Assembly: GCA_037178675.1 (NCBI GenBank)
Contig: JAYMGJ010000518.1
Coordinates: 1-37,746, forward strand
Reading direction: 5' to 3'
Source: Scleroderma bovista
Lineage: Eukaryota > Basidiomycota > Agaricomycetes > Boletales > Sclerodermataceae
Length of the DNA stretch: 37,746 nt
The notes below the pieces were generated by a model. That model was not told the DNA's origin. It saw only the letters and a program-made list of their open reading frames with translations, and did no database searches. This document shows positions 20,290 to 30,425 of the stretch, in pieces (position 1 is the stretch's first letter; each line of letters begins with the position of its first letter). The position numbers and the translations under genes are program-made.

Positions 20290-21218
20290 ATGGAGACAGT
20301 TGTTCGCCATCCCAAGTATTACTTCGACAAAGGCTCGTTTATCTTTCATGCTGAGAACACTCTATACAAACTCGAGCATACTATCTTGGTCATGGAGTCC
20401 GTTGTCTTCGCAGAGCTTTTTGAAATTGGTTCAGTTGGGCAACAGCAATCGGAAGGGAAAATGGATGAGGACCCTATTTTCTTGCAATGTACTGTGGAAT
20501 CTTTTGACTTACTTGTCAAATTCAAGTTTTCCTGGTGAGTCCTCGAGCAACTCCACTAAGAAACTCAGCTGAATTAACATACTTTAGCCCTCGCCTTGCT
20601 AGCAATTATTCCCGAAAAGAATTTCTGCATTTCCTCAAGCTCATTCACGTGCTCCAATGTAGTGAGACGCTTCGTGACTACGTTGTCAACTGCATTATAC
20701 AACAACGGTTTATGTTCCATGCTTCTGAACTTGTCTATCTCGGCACCAAGTATAACATCCCAGTGCTTCTTGACCACGGATTCACTCGACTTTGCAATGT
20801 CCCCTTAGCAAAGATGAATGTGCTTTACTGTTCATGGTTGCACCCAGAAGTTTTTGCTGCATACATCTACATAATGACAACCTTGGATCAGCACCACCGA
20901 ATGGTTGCTGAGTGGCCCCCCCCCATAAAACATTCTAACGACTGTGGCGACCTTGTAGGATGTACAGAAGATTGGCATGCTGTATGGTGGAATGGTATGG
21001 GTCGACTGCTCCTTGATGCGAAAAACCCATGCTCATATGAGGACGCTATGGCCCATTTCAAAACTTTATGATTTGGTCGAGTTACTGAGGCATGTAAGCA
21101 GTATATGTTTGACAATGTCATAGATACAGATGTACCAGCTAGCCATGCACGCACCTTCATTAAATGTGTCAAGGATCGTCTAATTCAGAAGGTCATCCCT
21201 AGTAATACTGACATATAG
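20290..21218 (+). CDS. BTB/POZ domain protein, possibly shortened by a TGA
   Basis: Exon 1 (20290-20534) starts METVVRHPKYYFDKGSFIFHAENTLYKLEH, the BTB-fold beginning typical of the large Agaricomycete BTB family. A 53-nt GT-AG intron is followed by exon 2 (from 20588), which completes the fold (CPRLASNYSRKEFLHFLKL) and adds a helical C-terminal part (LVYLGTKYNIPVLLDHGF). The first stop is TGA at 21069, giving 242 aa. The same frame then stays open for 48 codons (FGRVTEACKQYMFDN..) to TAG at 21216 and reads like normal family C-terminus, so the TGA is probably a mutated CGA. BTB domains dimerise and can recruit cullin-3 ligases; the role of this copy is unknown. Confidence 0.75.
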
Positions 21219-21299
21219 CACACATTTTGGACTACATAATAAGACTTGTTCCATTCATTTTACTGAGCTGCTGAGATAAGCAAGACTTCCTCCCAGCCA

Positions 21300-21521
21300 G
21301 TCAGTGCGGTGAGGTGCGGCGAGGTGTGGTGAGCATGGCGGCGCGGCAGCGATAAATATATGTGCAAAATTTGTGTCATATGGTGAACATGGTGGAGGGT
21401 CAGTGCGGTGAGGTGAGTGTGGCGGCGGTCAGTGCGGTGAGGTGAGTGCGGCAAGGTGTGGTGAGCGTGGTGGCGCGGTGGCGTGGTGGTGATAAATATA
21501 TGTGCAAATTTTGTGTCATAT
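21300..21521 (+). repeat. Duplicated GGTGAGG-rich unit
   Basis: Two related units (21300-21381 and 21428-21521) each begin GTCAGTGCGGTGAGGTG and end with GATAAATATATGTGCAAA and TTTGTGTCATAT. The middle part varies in length through GTGAGGTGCGG-type iterations. Confidence 0.75.
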
Positions 21522-22408
21522 CCTTTGGCCCCTTATTGCTCTTCCTTTGCCACCCTTTCCGGTTCCTCAGGTGGATCTCAAAGTAAACATTGAGATCGCT
21601 TGTGGTGAGTGCCACCTCTTTGCCTCACAGGTACTTCAGGAAGATGCCATTTACAGCGTTTATGTCATCTGTTGACATATCCCTGCATTTTAGCTTGACA
21701 AGCTCGAAATTCCTAAGAGTAGGTACCATATATTAGACTGACACTGGATTGCTGACGCCAGAAAATGAAACAGACCTTGTCCAGAGCGTAAACGCGACCA
21801 CGCTGAAGGTAATGCATTCAAGATGCTTTGTGACGGTGTGCTTGTCCAGGGTCCCTTCAGCTGGTGGCGACCCCAATCTGACCATCGCAGAACAAAGATA
21901 ATGGAATGCTTTATCGAGCGAGCACGCGGACTTGGACCAGGTGAGCATCTGGTCCATGTATTCTTTTTTCATTGCAGCTGAGTGCGTGTGCTGATTTCCG
22001 TCCACATTGAGTTTGTGTCTGATCGATGCTACTGTGTCACTGACATCCAGAGAAAGGACCAGATTGCCCTCCTATCGGCGACACACCTCATTATAGTGCC
22101 ACTTCTCAGTGAACATACCGTTGCTGTCGCTATCAGGATTTCATTTTTGTCAGTAACCTGAGCAATGATTTGGTTGCCGCTTGAATGCATCCTTGAATGC
22201 TGGATCATGGTAAATTTCCAAGCCCTCTTCGGGATGACTTGGAATTGATGATGTCCTGTCTTCTTTAAAGTGGCTCTGCAACCACCTACGTGCTTGATCG
22301 ATATGCCGAGCATAGGTTTCCCTTGTCTTCAGCGCTCAAAGGTGAGTCTGTTTGCCTGCTTCTTTGACCTCACACGCCTCCTGAAAAGTAGTTGTTGATG
22401 TTGGCAGG
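21522..22408. other. Gene-poor stretch with unrecognised minus-strand open frames
   Basis: Minus-strand open frames at 22005-21733 and 22313-22029 contain plausible peptide runs (for example GHHQFQVIPKRAWKF and HSSGNQIIAQVTDKNE) and may be exon remnants of one broken gene. I recognise no family and cannot support a gene model. Confidence 0.3.
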
Positions 22409-23640
22409 TGTCATATCCATACTTTTCCCAGTCGCAACTCCGGTCTAACCCTGGCCCGCCTGACCTCTCCTTAGGCATAGATGCAACTCCAGATCTAGTC
22501 TGGCCATCTCCAGCCTCATAGCTGCACTCCAGCTCAACTCCGGTCACTACGTCCATCTCCGCCTCAGGACTAAAACCCCTGTCTTCCTACAGACAGATCT
22601 GCGGTCTAACTCCTCCATGTCGGACCTGTACCTACCATTAGTTGCTACTCCGGTTTCAGTCTGGCCACTCCCTTTGTCTGGTCTGCGACCTAGCCCAACT
22701 CCGGCTGGTACATCCAACTCCGGCTCAGGTTTGCTCCTGTTCCGCTCCGCTTCCCCTGATAGGTCCACCAATGGCCTTGGACATTTCCATGTCCAACTCC
22801 GGACCTTCCTCCAACTACTCCACCCTTCCTCCACCTGTGCACTCCCTCCGCTCTTGCACTTCCTCCGGTCCCACTTCCTCCAGTCCCACTTCCTCCGGTC
22901 CTGGACATCGCTCCGGACTTAACATTAGTTAAGTCCACCTCCAACCCTTACTTGTCCTCTTCCGACCTAGTTCCCTTTACCTACTTGTCCCTGCATCTGC
23001 TCTGTCGTCCCTGTAATCCTAGTTCCCCGTTTCTGCTTCCGCTCCGGTTTATTTTCCTGTTCCTGCTTTGTTTTCTTGTACCTGGTTTATTTTCCTGTCT
23101 GCTTCTGCTCCATCCCTTGTCTCAACATTAAGGTGTTTACTTGTCACCATATATACTCACCTTAGTTTCATTACTATATAAACTACCGTACTCCAGCCTA
23201 GTAGTCCTTAGATCAAATCTCAACTAAGATACTCCCCACTCTGTACTACCCACTATGCTCTCCTAATCCATCTGTTCCCCTGAACTCCTGAACTCCGGCC
23301 AACTCCGGCCTCCATCCTATCTCGTCCCCTTGGTCCTATGTCCGATCCTAGCAAGTCTCCTACTTGCACGAGGGCAAAAGCCACCTCTGTCCCAGACTCG
23401 ACACTAGACCTCTCAGGACTTATCCCACCTCTGGGATGTCCTTCACTCTGGACAAGCTGCGCTCAACTCCGGACCACTTTCCCGTGGTCCGGACTTACTC
23501 CCTGTGCTTCTCTAGTGCCCGGACTTCATTTGTTTAACCCGGACTTGACTCTCTGCACTAACTAGCACCTACTAGTGTCTGGACTTACCTCCTCATTAGT
23601 TCCCTGCACCTCTGGACCTCCTAGTAAGATCGTCGAGGAG
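22409..23640 (+). mobile_element. Probable LTR and gag start of a further retroelement
   Basis: TGTCATATCC at 22409 is a common LTR start in basidiomycete gypsy elements. The pyrimidine-rich stretch has many ACTCCGG repeats and a TATATAAAC-like box near 23185. An ATG at 23338 opens a short frame, MSDPSKSPTCTRAKATS, resembling a Gag N-terminus. No capsid, zinc knuckle or pol follows, and the similarity ends near 23640. LTR boundaries are not confirmed because there is no second copy. Confidence 0.4.
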
Positions 23641-23784
23641 AACCGGTCTTGACAGCAGGTCCGTCTCCTCTGCATCCTCTGCATCCTCTGCATTGGCCAC
23701 TGTTTTCTGCTTTTTTGTGGGCTTGTCAGTCACTGACCCAGGTGGGGCAGCCCGCTTTGTGGCTGCTGTCTCATGTTGGTCCAT
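23640..23784 (-). pseudogene. Truncated N-terminal coding fragment
   Basis: An ATG at 23784 opens a frame of about 48 codons with a basic nuclear-localisation-like KPTKKQKT run and three copies of a 9-bp repeat encoding AED. Coding character is lost at about 23640, where the retroelement-like sequence on the other strand begins. I do not recognise the gene. Confidence 0.3.
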
Positions 23785-24013
23785 TGCAGTCAGTTGGTCT
23801 TCTCAGTATGATAGACTGGATGGAAAGTGCAAGTGGGAGTTGCAGAAACAGGGAGATGGTATCACATTTTTTTTTCATATGACAACGCATATGTAGACTA
23901 CACTAGTTGCACCTCCTATCCCATTATTTCGGACGTGTACAACATGAAAGGCATGCAGATTCAGATTTTTCTACAGTGATACCACTGGCCGAAACAAATG
24001 TGTATGTGTGCGA

Positions 24014-25781
24014 TTAGTCCTCGCCGGTCAGGTCAATGATCACAACATCAAAAGGTTGCCTGCCCATGGTAAGGTCACCTGTCGACTCCAGGGACCCGCT
24101 CCTCATATCCTCGCCTACTAATTCCATACCACTTGACTCTGAGCTTTGCGGCGAGTCAAGCCTTAAACTCTCCAGTACGATTGCTGGGATCTCCATGTCA
24201 AAGGACACTGCACTGTCATTGTCCTTGCCAGGCAATGAGATATGCGTGCCGGACGGTAAGTGCACCAAGTCAGTTTGCATCAACTGACTCGGTGCAGAAA
24301 TGGTGCACACCGGGAGTGACCGGCCATGATGATTCATGACCTGGAGGCCACATTGTAGCGTCTCACTATCTAAATTGCCCGGTAACTAGAACGGATGGTA
24401 GTAAGACGAGCAGGCACGAATGTAACGCTCTTACCTGCAGGAGTGCACAAATAACCGCACCCATACGAGCTTCCATCAGCTTTTGTTGGAGGATCTCTGG
24501 TGGCCAACCCAGGCATTGCAAGGCAAAAGCTGCAAGAGCCGCAAGGTCAGGCTGGCGAGATGTGACCACAGATACAGGGGGCTGGCCACCATCTGACCAC
24601 GATGTGAGAGGTAATAAATACGCCGCAATGACAGCAGGGTTCGGGAACTCGGTACGCTCCTCATCAATGAGATGAGCAAGCTCATAGTATCTTTGTCCGA
24701 GGTGATGTTGGGGGTCCTGCTCCAACATGTCATACAGTTGTTTCCACCATTTGGTGTGAAACTCCATGAATTCAGCGAATGGAAGCGTCGACGCAGCATT
24801 GAGGAGAGACCTCCCCAATCCATATTGGGTCAGCCAACGAGCAGTTTCCATGGTGCAACCCTGGAGCCCGCTCTGAAATGAGATTGTGAGCATGTACAGT
24901 AGGCTGCAATAAGCAGAGACCTTACATCATAGTCAGCACCACTCATGAGTGCAATCAGGAGGAGATCCCCCCATTCAAGGGATGCATGATCTCTTATCGC
25001 GTCATCTGTATATGCTTCCACACCTCTGTACTTATCAGACTTCAGGATAATACTAGCACAGAAAGTAGTGTCAGTCCAACAATGGCAGCGGTGACATTTT
25101 GTTGAACACACCTTCTGATGACATTACTTGCACCAAACAATAGTGCATCATTGTAGGGCGTCACCACGACATCAACGAGGCCATGCGATTGAAAGCAGGT
25201 GAGCTCTGCCTCTGCCTCCCCTGGAGCCTAGTAATTGCTATCAGCATCTGAAGTAATCCATGAGAATGGCCTACCATGTGCCAACTGAAGCCAAATGCAT
25301 TTAAAAGTTCTTGGAAGCATTGCACCAGGAGAGGTGGTCCACCCCCGTGAATACGTTCATCACCCCCTTTGAACAAAGGGTGGTTTGGTCCATCGAAAAT
25401 GAAATATGGATGGATGAGCATCCGCAAGAGTTCTGAAAGCCAGACGAAGATGGTCGGCATTTCATGCGATCTTCCTGTACCGGCATGGTGCCATGTAAAT
25501 ATGTTGGTCAGAAAGGAGACCCATGCACTAGTTGTTGCCTTGTGAGCGATGAAATGGACAACATATTGACGTTCCAGCAACTCACCTAGCATTGAATCCA
25601 ACAGTCAGCAATTGACCACCCACTTCATTCCCAGATGGCTTGAAGCTTTTAACGGCGATCTCACTGAGCATACAAGGCTCTGCTGCGGGTGTAAGAACCT
25701 ATCCACAACGAGCCATTAGTCCAATCGATCTGAGATGAACAACAAAAATTCATTCACCTCCCACAATTCATTCAATCCCAT
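24014..25781 (-). CDS. XPG/Rad2-family nuclease-like protein (7 exons, 480 aa)
   Basis: XPG-family enzymes cut branched DNA (flaps, bubbles, Holliday junctions) at a two-metal acidic site. Seven exons with clean GT-AG introns join in frame: 25781-25758, 25698-25586, 25527-25275, 25227-25112, 25052-24926, 24872-24435 and 24385-24014. The start MGLNELWEVLTPAAE is the classic XPG N-terminus. The N region continues with VGFNASAW and FIFDGPNHP; the I region has APGEAEAEL, then TPYNDALLFGAS and MSGADYDSGLQG. Two acidic positions look substituted (Asn in VGFNAS, Tyr where the first Asp before NDALLFG is expected). The tail ends with VVIIDLTGED, a SUMO-interaction-like motif. It resembles the expanded GEN1-like group of Agaricomycetes more than FEN1. 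The gene model is intact; catalytic competence is doubtful. Confidence 0.85.
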
Positions 25782-26124
25782 GGCAGTCAATTGTGATGGG
25801 GGGGACTCCTCGCAACAAACTGGATGTAGATTTATGAAGGTTTATATGACCGACTGTGCTATGACGCACACAGGCGGACGAGATACGTCAGCTGACGTCG
25901 TCCAACACCCCGCTGACAAAGATGCAGCCCACCCTGCTGAAATGGGGTGAAATGTCCTCCCTTGTTGGCCTCAAAGAACAAGAATTGGTTGAGGAACTGT
26001 AAACAATTCACGAGCGAGGAGCGTACAGAGCAAAAACAAAAAAAAAAAAAAACAAAAAAAACAAAAAAACCACATCAGTGATCTTCTCCACTGGCTCAAT
26101 ATCATAGCAAGGAATGAGTTTGTT
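25782..26124. other. XPG gene upstream region with an A-rich tract
   Basis: No gene is seen. An A/C tract (26031-26070) lies between the XPG gene start and the PRP8 fragment. The XPG promoter should lie here; no clear TATA box stands out. Confidence 0.5.
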
Positions 26125-27185
26125 GTGGGACATTCTTTGCTGTCATCCTGTGGAGGGAAATGGGGTTGATCAAAGGATCAAAGTAGAATGCCAGAAGATT
26201 GGGGTCGTCCGTACAGACATAGAGGTTCTTCGGATGATGGTACGGTGATAAATGGACGGACCTTGGGAGCAAGTTGTACAAGTGAGGGAAAGCAACTCTG
26301 TATTCCGTAAGAATTTGTTGTCGAATGATAACCTTGTCGATATCATTGAACTCGTTCCAGTCCTCATCAAATGTATCCATGTCATGATAAAGGGGCTCAG
26401 ACTTTGGTCCCCCTGGAATGGCCATGTTCAACACCTTGGCGGTGAAGAATGATTTTTTGTTGAAAAGGTAGCTGGCATTGTTGTTGGGTCTGTCAGAGAG
26501 CAGAGTGCGCCCTAGGTGGTACAAGTTAGCCATGACAGGGAGGGTAAGTAACCAATAGCGGTAGGAAGGACCATTGACTGCAGGAGTGTCGATCAACGGC
26601 TTAGGGTCATAGGACCAGTCAACGATAGATGCACCTTCATCCGAGTCAAGCTCTAACTGAATGGCTTCCAAAGGTTCGACATCCAAGACGTTGTGACCGT
26701 AATCAAGAGGAGGTTCTTCATCATTGAATGGCAAGAAGCGCATACGTTTGAAATGCCTGCGGTCGTGCTTTTCTCGATGCATAGCGAGCCGCATTGTACT
26801 CCACTGAGCATGATATACAGTCTCGATGACACAGGGGATCTCGTTTACGAATGTGATAACACATTGTGATGTGGTATAGAAAAGAAACTTCGTGCACTTG
26901 CTTCCATGGATAAGAAATGTTTTCAAGCGATTTCATTACAGTGTAAGGCACGTACTTGAATGCACCAAGATGGACACGCTTGTTGTTATGGAATTTGCGG
27001 TTGCTCATGTCACCATGATCCTTGATGATTTTGCATACATGCTCAGGAGGCAAGTCCTGTAAAAGGAATGAAATTTTGGAGTTATATATGTAATACATCA
27101 CACACACTTGTTTCCCCATGTCGATGTAGCCACCTTTGTGCTTCTCACTGTACCTCTTCTTTTGCACTGAGACCCATTTTTGCGT
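26125..27185 (-). pseudogene. prp8: Fragment of PRP8, the core spliceosome protein
   Basis: The frame matches the N-terminal domain of Prp8 very closely: QKKRYSEKHKGGYIDMGKQ, then after a 51-nt intron (27107-27057) DLPPEHVCKIIKDHGDMSNRKF, and later [65 protein letters not shown] and [11 protein letters not shown]. Prp8 is about 2300-2400 aa, so over 80% is missing. One extra base at 26858-26864 shifts the frame just before ITFVNEIP, and several conserved residues are changed (for example VCK for VRK). Similarity fades after NPISL at about 26140. The retained intron shows this is a DNA-level copy, not a processed one. An intact gene is expected elsewhere. Confidence 0.93.
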
Positions 27186-27782
27186 GAGTATTCCCGGGGC
27201 CCAAAGCCGGACCCTTGATTCTTTTAGTTGTGTACTTGATTTGCTGTGCAGGGCCGGTCCCTGGGGACTAAGAGGGGGGGGGGCGATTAACACAGCCATT
27301 TGAGTGTATAGGTACAGAATTACCACACCACCGGGGAGGTGAAGGCGAACATCTTGCTTTTGGTTGGGGGTGCCTAGATATGTTCTGACAGCTTCGAGTA
27401 CCCTGGCGATGAAGAGGCCAATACGATCTTGTCGGAAAAATCCTTGATGCCAGCTGGGGTGGGGGGTGATGCAGAGGAGGTGGAGAATGATGTAGAGTAT
27501 GTGGGCAAGGGAGTTTCTGGCAGCAAACTGAATGAGAGCAGTGGGGACACATAGGTGGGGAGGGACACCGTTGCTCGTTCGATGGCGACAGGGTGAGGCA
27601 ACAAGTGGGGGAGAACGGTATAGCGGAGGGAGGGGCGTAAGTGCACTCACACACCAGCGCCAAGTAAAACAATCCTTCAGAACCCAACAAGACGAGCAGG
27701 AGGGGTGCAAGCACCACCCACACACCGGCGTTGAGAAAAATGGTCCCGCAGACCCAAATGAGAAAGCGGGGGGGCCGACTTC
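27186..27782. other. Spacer between PRP8 and cyclin fragments
   Basis: It is open on the minus strand but low in recognisable content (Pro, Ser and Cys-rich in two frames). It includes a G9 run near 27282. It could be remnants of further cyclin introns and exons or unrelated filler; I see no domain. Confidence 0.4.
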
Positions 27783-28133
27783 TTTGTTTGAGTAGGTATT
27801 GTCGCAGGTGATCTTGCTGGCCAACATGAACACGGATACGAAGAGATGGTGGCCCGATGATCCCTGTGGTGTGGTGGGAAAACGAGCCTTGAGTCTTGGA
27901 AGGAGGACAAGGGCCACAAACGTGACTGATGGGTGTAGTTTCATCCGATGGAGGGCGTATGCAATAAAATAGGGCAGCTTCACCGTCAAGCCAGAACTCA
28001 ACAGCAGCAACTCCAGGCAGGCGAAGAGGTGAGTGACGAATTTGGCACATAGGCGCAATATGGGTTCATAGCCGTAAAAGGAGTCAGGTTGCTGGGAAAC
28101 TGATGCTGCTGATTGAAATTTCTGGTCGGCGTG
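27783..28133 (-). pseudogene. Fragment of a PCL-type cyclin gene
   Basis: After a TTTCAG acceptor at 28134 the frame reads SFYGYEPILRLCAKFVTHLFA, then LPYFIAYALHRMKLHPSVTF, LLPRLKARFP and GSSGHHLFVSVFMLASKITC, ending DNTYSNK at 27783. This is the N-terminal cyclin box of PCL1/2-like (Pho85-type) cyclins, including the family's ASK motif. The following conserved part of the box is absent and there is no start codon, so it is an exon-sized fragment. It lies upstream of the PRP8 fragment on the same strand. Confidence 0.8.
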
Positions 28134-28363
28134 CTGAAAGGAGTAGGAATACTAATCTATCAGAGAAATAGCAAAAGATTGATGTCAGTACAAGTCTACA
28201 GGGACTCAATGTGCATGGGGACTGACCGATGTGACCAAGATTGCTGAGCGCTGAGCAGCAACAAGGGGTGGGGGGGAAGGAAAGAGAGTTGGACGAGGAA
28301 AGTGCGTGGGCAGTGCATGCCCAATAAACAGCCACACACCTGGGCATTACAAAGCATTACTAC

Positions 28364-28493
28364 GTCGTGCCCTGATGCTTCTGTCGTGCCCTGATGCTTC
28401 TGTCGTGCCCTGATGCTTCTGTCGTGCCCTGATGCTTCTGTCGTGCCCTGATGCTTCTGTCGTGCCCTGATGCTGCTGTCGTGCCCTGATGCC
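28364..28493 (+). repeat. 19-bp minisatellite, seven units
   Basis: GTCGTGCCCTGATGCTTCT repeats head to tail with exact 19-bp spacing from 28364. Unit six has GCT in place of CTT near its end and unit seven is incomplete. The sequences between units are nil, so this is a tandem repeat and not a CRISPR-like array. Confidence 0.95.
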
Positions 28494-28869
28494 TTGAGGC
28501 TGCAAGCTGGTTCAAGAACTCCAGCTGTAAAGTCCTGGAAATCAGTTGTAAAGTCCTGTAAAGTCACTTTACAACGAAAAATTGGCAGGCACCTTTGCTA
28601 GCTTTGCAAACAAACCGCTCAACGGGACCAGGCGAAGTGACGGATAAGTACATTGTTGGGCGCTGCGGGTGTGAGGTTAGTTGTGGCGGTACCCAGGGTT
28701 CGTTGACACTTGACAGCGGCCTAAAAAGGAAACACTTTGACATGAGAGCACCACCCTCAGGAGTGGCTGTGTTCCCGACCTACCTATCCAGTCCCATTTC
28801 CTGCTATTAGTCTGTAAAATACTAGTATTTGGCTTAGTTAGTGGACAGAACTGATAAATTGGAGGGCCT
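28494..28869. other. Intergenic, no supported feature
   Basis: A short open frame at 28595-28810 has no recognisable content. A small local duplication of GTAAAGTCCTG lies at 28527-28562. Confidence 0.4.
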
Positions 28870-29253
28870 GCTACTTGATTCCAGCCAAAATTGGGTGCTG
28901 AGGGTAGTTCTGCAGGCGCTCGAAGACTTCAAAGGCTCAAACTGCTGACAGAAAGCCTCAGACTCTAAGCAATGCTCCCCTGATCACAACATCACCAGTG
29001 CACACATGCTCAGCTCCTTGCCTGACAGCTGAGATCGTCACCGGGATGAAGGAATCGCATCCCTGCCACTGTAGATACCAACGACTTTCAGGCGTCAAAC
29101 CTGGGCTCCGATTCTCTCCTGCAGGCGTTCGAAGACGTCTGAATCAGACGCCCGACTCTCTATTCCTATGTACCAGTAGTTGTACTGTAAGTCCTGAGCA
29201 CTGAGCCATAACCACTAAGCGATGTTCTCCCCATACCCTGACCTGCCGTAAAC
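28870..29253 (-). repeat. Pair of diverged tRNA-like (SINE-like) repeats
   Basis: Two direct copies on the minus strand (about 29253-29095 and 28998-28870) share a start near GCATTGCTTAG / ACATCGCTTAG and a second block, CTTCGA(A/G)CGCCTGCAG. The second block resembles a Pol III B box. In the first copy GGCTCAGTGCTC could be an A-box relative. The divergence between copies is substantial, so boundaries are approximate. Confidence 0.35.
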
Positions 29254-29430
29254 ATTTGGTTCCGTGTCACACTGCATCCACTTCTGGGTGCGATCGACGA
29301 TGCCGCGATGCCATCACCCAGCAGGCACGGACATTTCTGCTGCTGCAGCTCAGCCAGTGTGACCAGATGCCGGTGCTCGGCTTCGCAATCCCCAGCACCG
29401 CCACCAGCTGAATTGTTGGGATAAGGCTAC

Positions 29431-30425
29431 TTAGTGAAATTCTGAGTGAATGGACAATTATATAATCACATGTGGACAATTCAAACCCAGCATAACCTTA
29501 ATCCCCTCACACTCACAGCGATGGCTGTAAGAAAACATTTGTAAACAACGTCAGCCACACGTCGGACTATGAAATAAAATGGGTTGCAAGACGATAAATC
29601 TGGTGCAGTTATATAATAAACCACATAAGGGAGGTGCAGAGCATTATCTAATGTCGGAGTGCAAATATTCAGTAGGAAAACTTTTGAGTAGTATTGACTA
29701 GCAAATGCTGCTAATGGGGTATGCACAAAAAAGTACAAAATACAAAAAGAGGACACATGGGTATATATGATTGAAATGGAGCAATTAAGAAGGCAAGATG
29801 TGGCCTAAAAAAAGAGTGCACACAAGGGGACTTGAACTGGCACCTTAGGTAAAAAAAGAGGGACATCAACCATTAAGCCATAAAGGCATTGTTAGCTTTG
29901 TCATCAATCCAAATATGACCGAATGTAGTCGATTCAGTCATATTTGCATTTTTGATGATGACACTGTTGTGCTTTTAGTCTAATGGTTGACAGCTCTCTT
30001 CTTTTTACCTAAGACATCAGTTCGAGTCCCCTTGTGTGCAATCTTTTTTAGGCCACATCTTGCCTTCTTAATTGCTCCATTTCAATCATATATACCCATG
30101 TGTCCTCTTTTTGTATTTTGTACTTTTTTGTGCATACCCCATTAGCAGCATTTGCTAGTCAATACTACTCAAAAGTTTTCCTACTGAATATTTGCACTCC
30201 GACATTAGATAATGCTCTGCACCTCCCTTATGTGGTTTATTATATAACCGCACCAGATTTATTGTCTTGCAACCCATTTTATTTCATAGTCTGATGTGTG
30301 GCTGATGTTGTTTACAAATGTTTTCTTGCAGCCATCGCTGTGAGTGTGAGGGGATTAAGGTTATGCTGGGTTTGAATTGTCCACATGTGATTATATAATT
30401 GTCCATTCACTCAGAATTTCACTAA
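29431..30425. repeat. 995-bp near-perfect palindrome with tRNA-like promoters in each arm
   Basis: The left arm from TTAGTGAAATTCTG (29431) is the reverse complement of the right arm ending at 30425, with the centre at about 29928 and almost no indels. Each arm carries an outward-directed unit. On the right are TAGTCTAATGG (29976-29986, A box), AGTTCGAGTCC (30019-30029, B box) and T6 (30044-30049, a Pol III terminator). On the left, on the minus strand, are TGGCTTAATGG (29880-29870) and AGTTCAAGTCC (29838-29828). This fits two tRNA-derived SINEs head to head, or a fold-back element. Most arm differences are CG versus CA/TG. The similar open frames in each arm are by-products of the repeat. 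Confidence 0.85.
29976..30049 (+). ncRNA. tRNA-like Pol III unit, right arm of palindrome
   Basis: A box, B box and T6 terminator are spaced as in tRNA genes and tRNA-derived SINEs (32 nt between boxes). The D-stem GTC/GAC can pair, but the acceptor stem cannot, so it is not a functional tRNA gene. Transcription is plausible, not shown. Confidence 0.5.

Noticed and set aside
26031..26070. A-rich tract as the poly(A) tail of a PRP8 retrocopy
   Set aside because: The PRP8 fragment is on the minus strand, so a tail would read as T on the plus strand, and the fragment keeps an intron.
26721..28058. Single 445-codon minus-strand open frame treated as one gene
   Set aside because: It runs through an intron and a frameshift and merges a cyclin fragment, unrecognised spacer and part of PRP8; not one protein.
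28364..28493. CRISPR-like array
   Set aside because: Units are directly adjacent without spacers, in a eukaryotic genome; a minisatellite.
29976..30040. Functional tRNA gene
   Set aside because: A and B boxes are good, but the acceptor stem does not pair and no clear anticodon arm forms.
29481..30294. Two near-identical open frames (29756-29481 minus and 30100-30294 plus) as a gene family
   Set aside because: They are mirror images in the two palindrome arms, with no domain; a product of the repeat.
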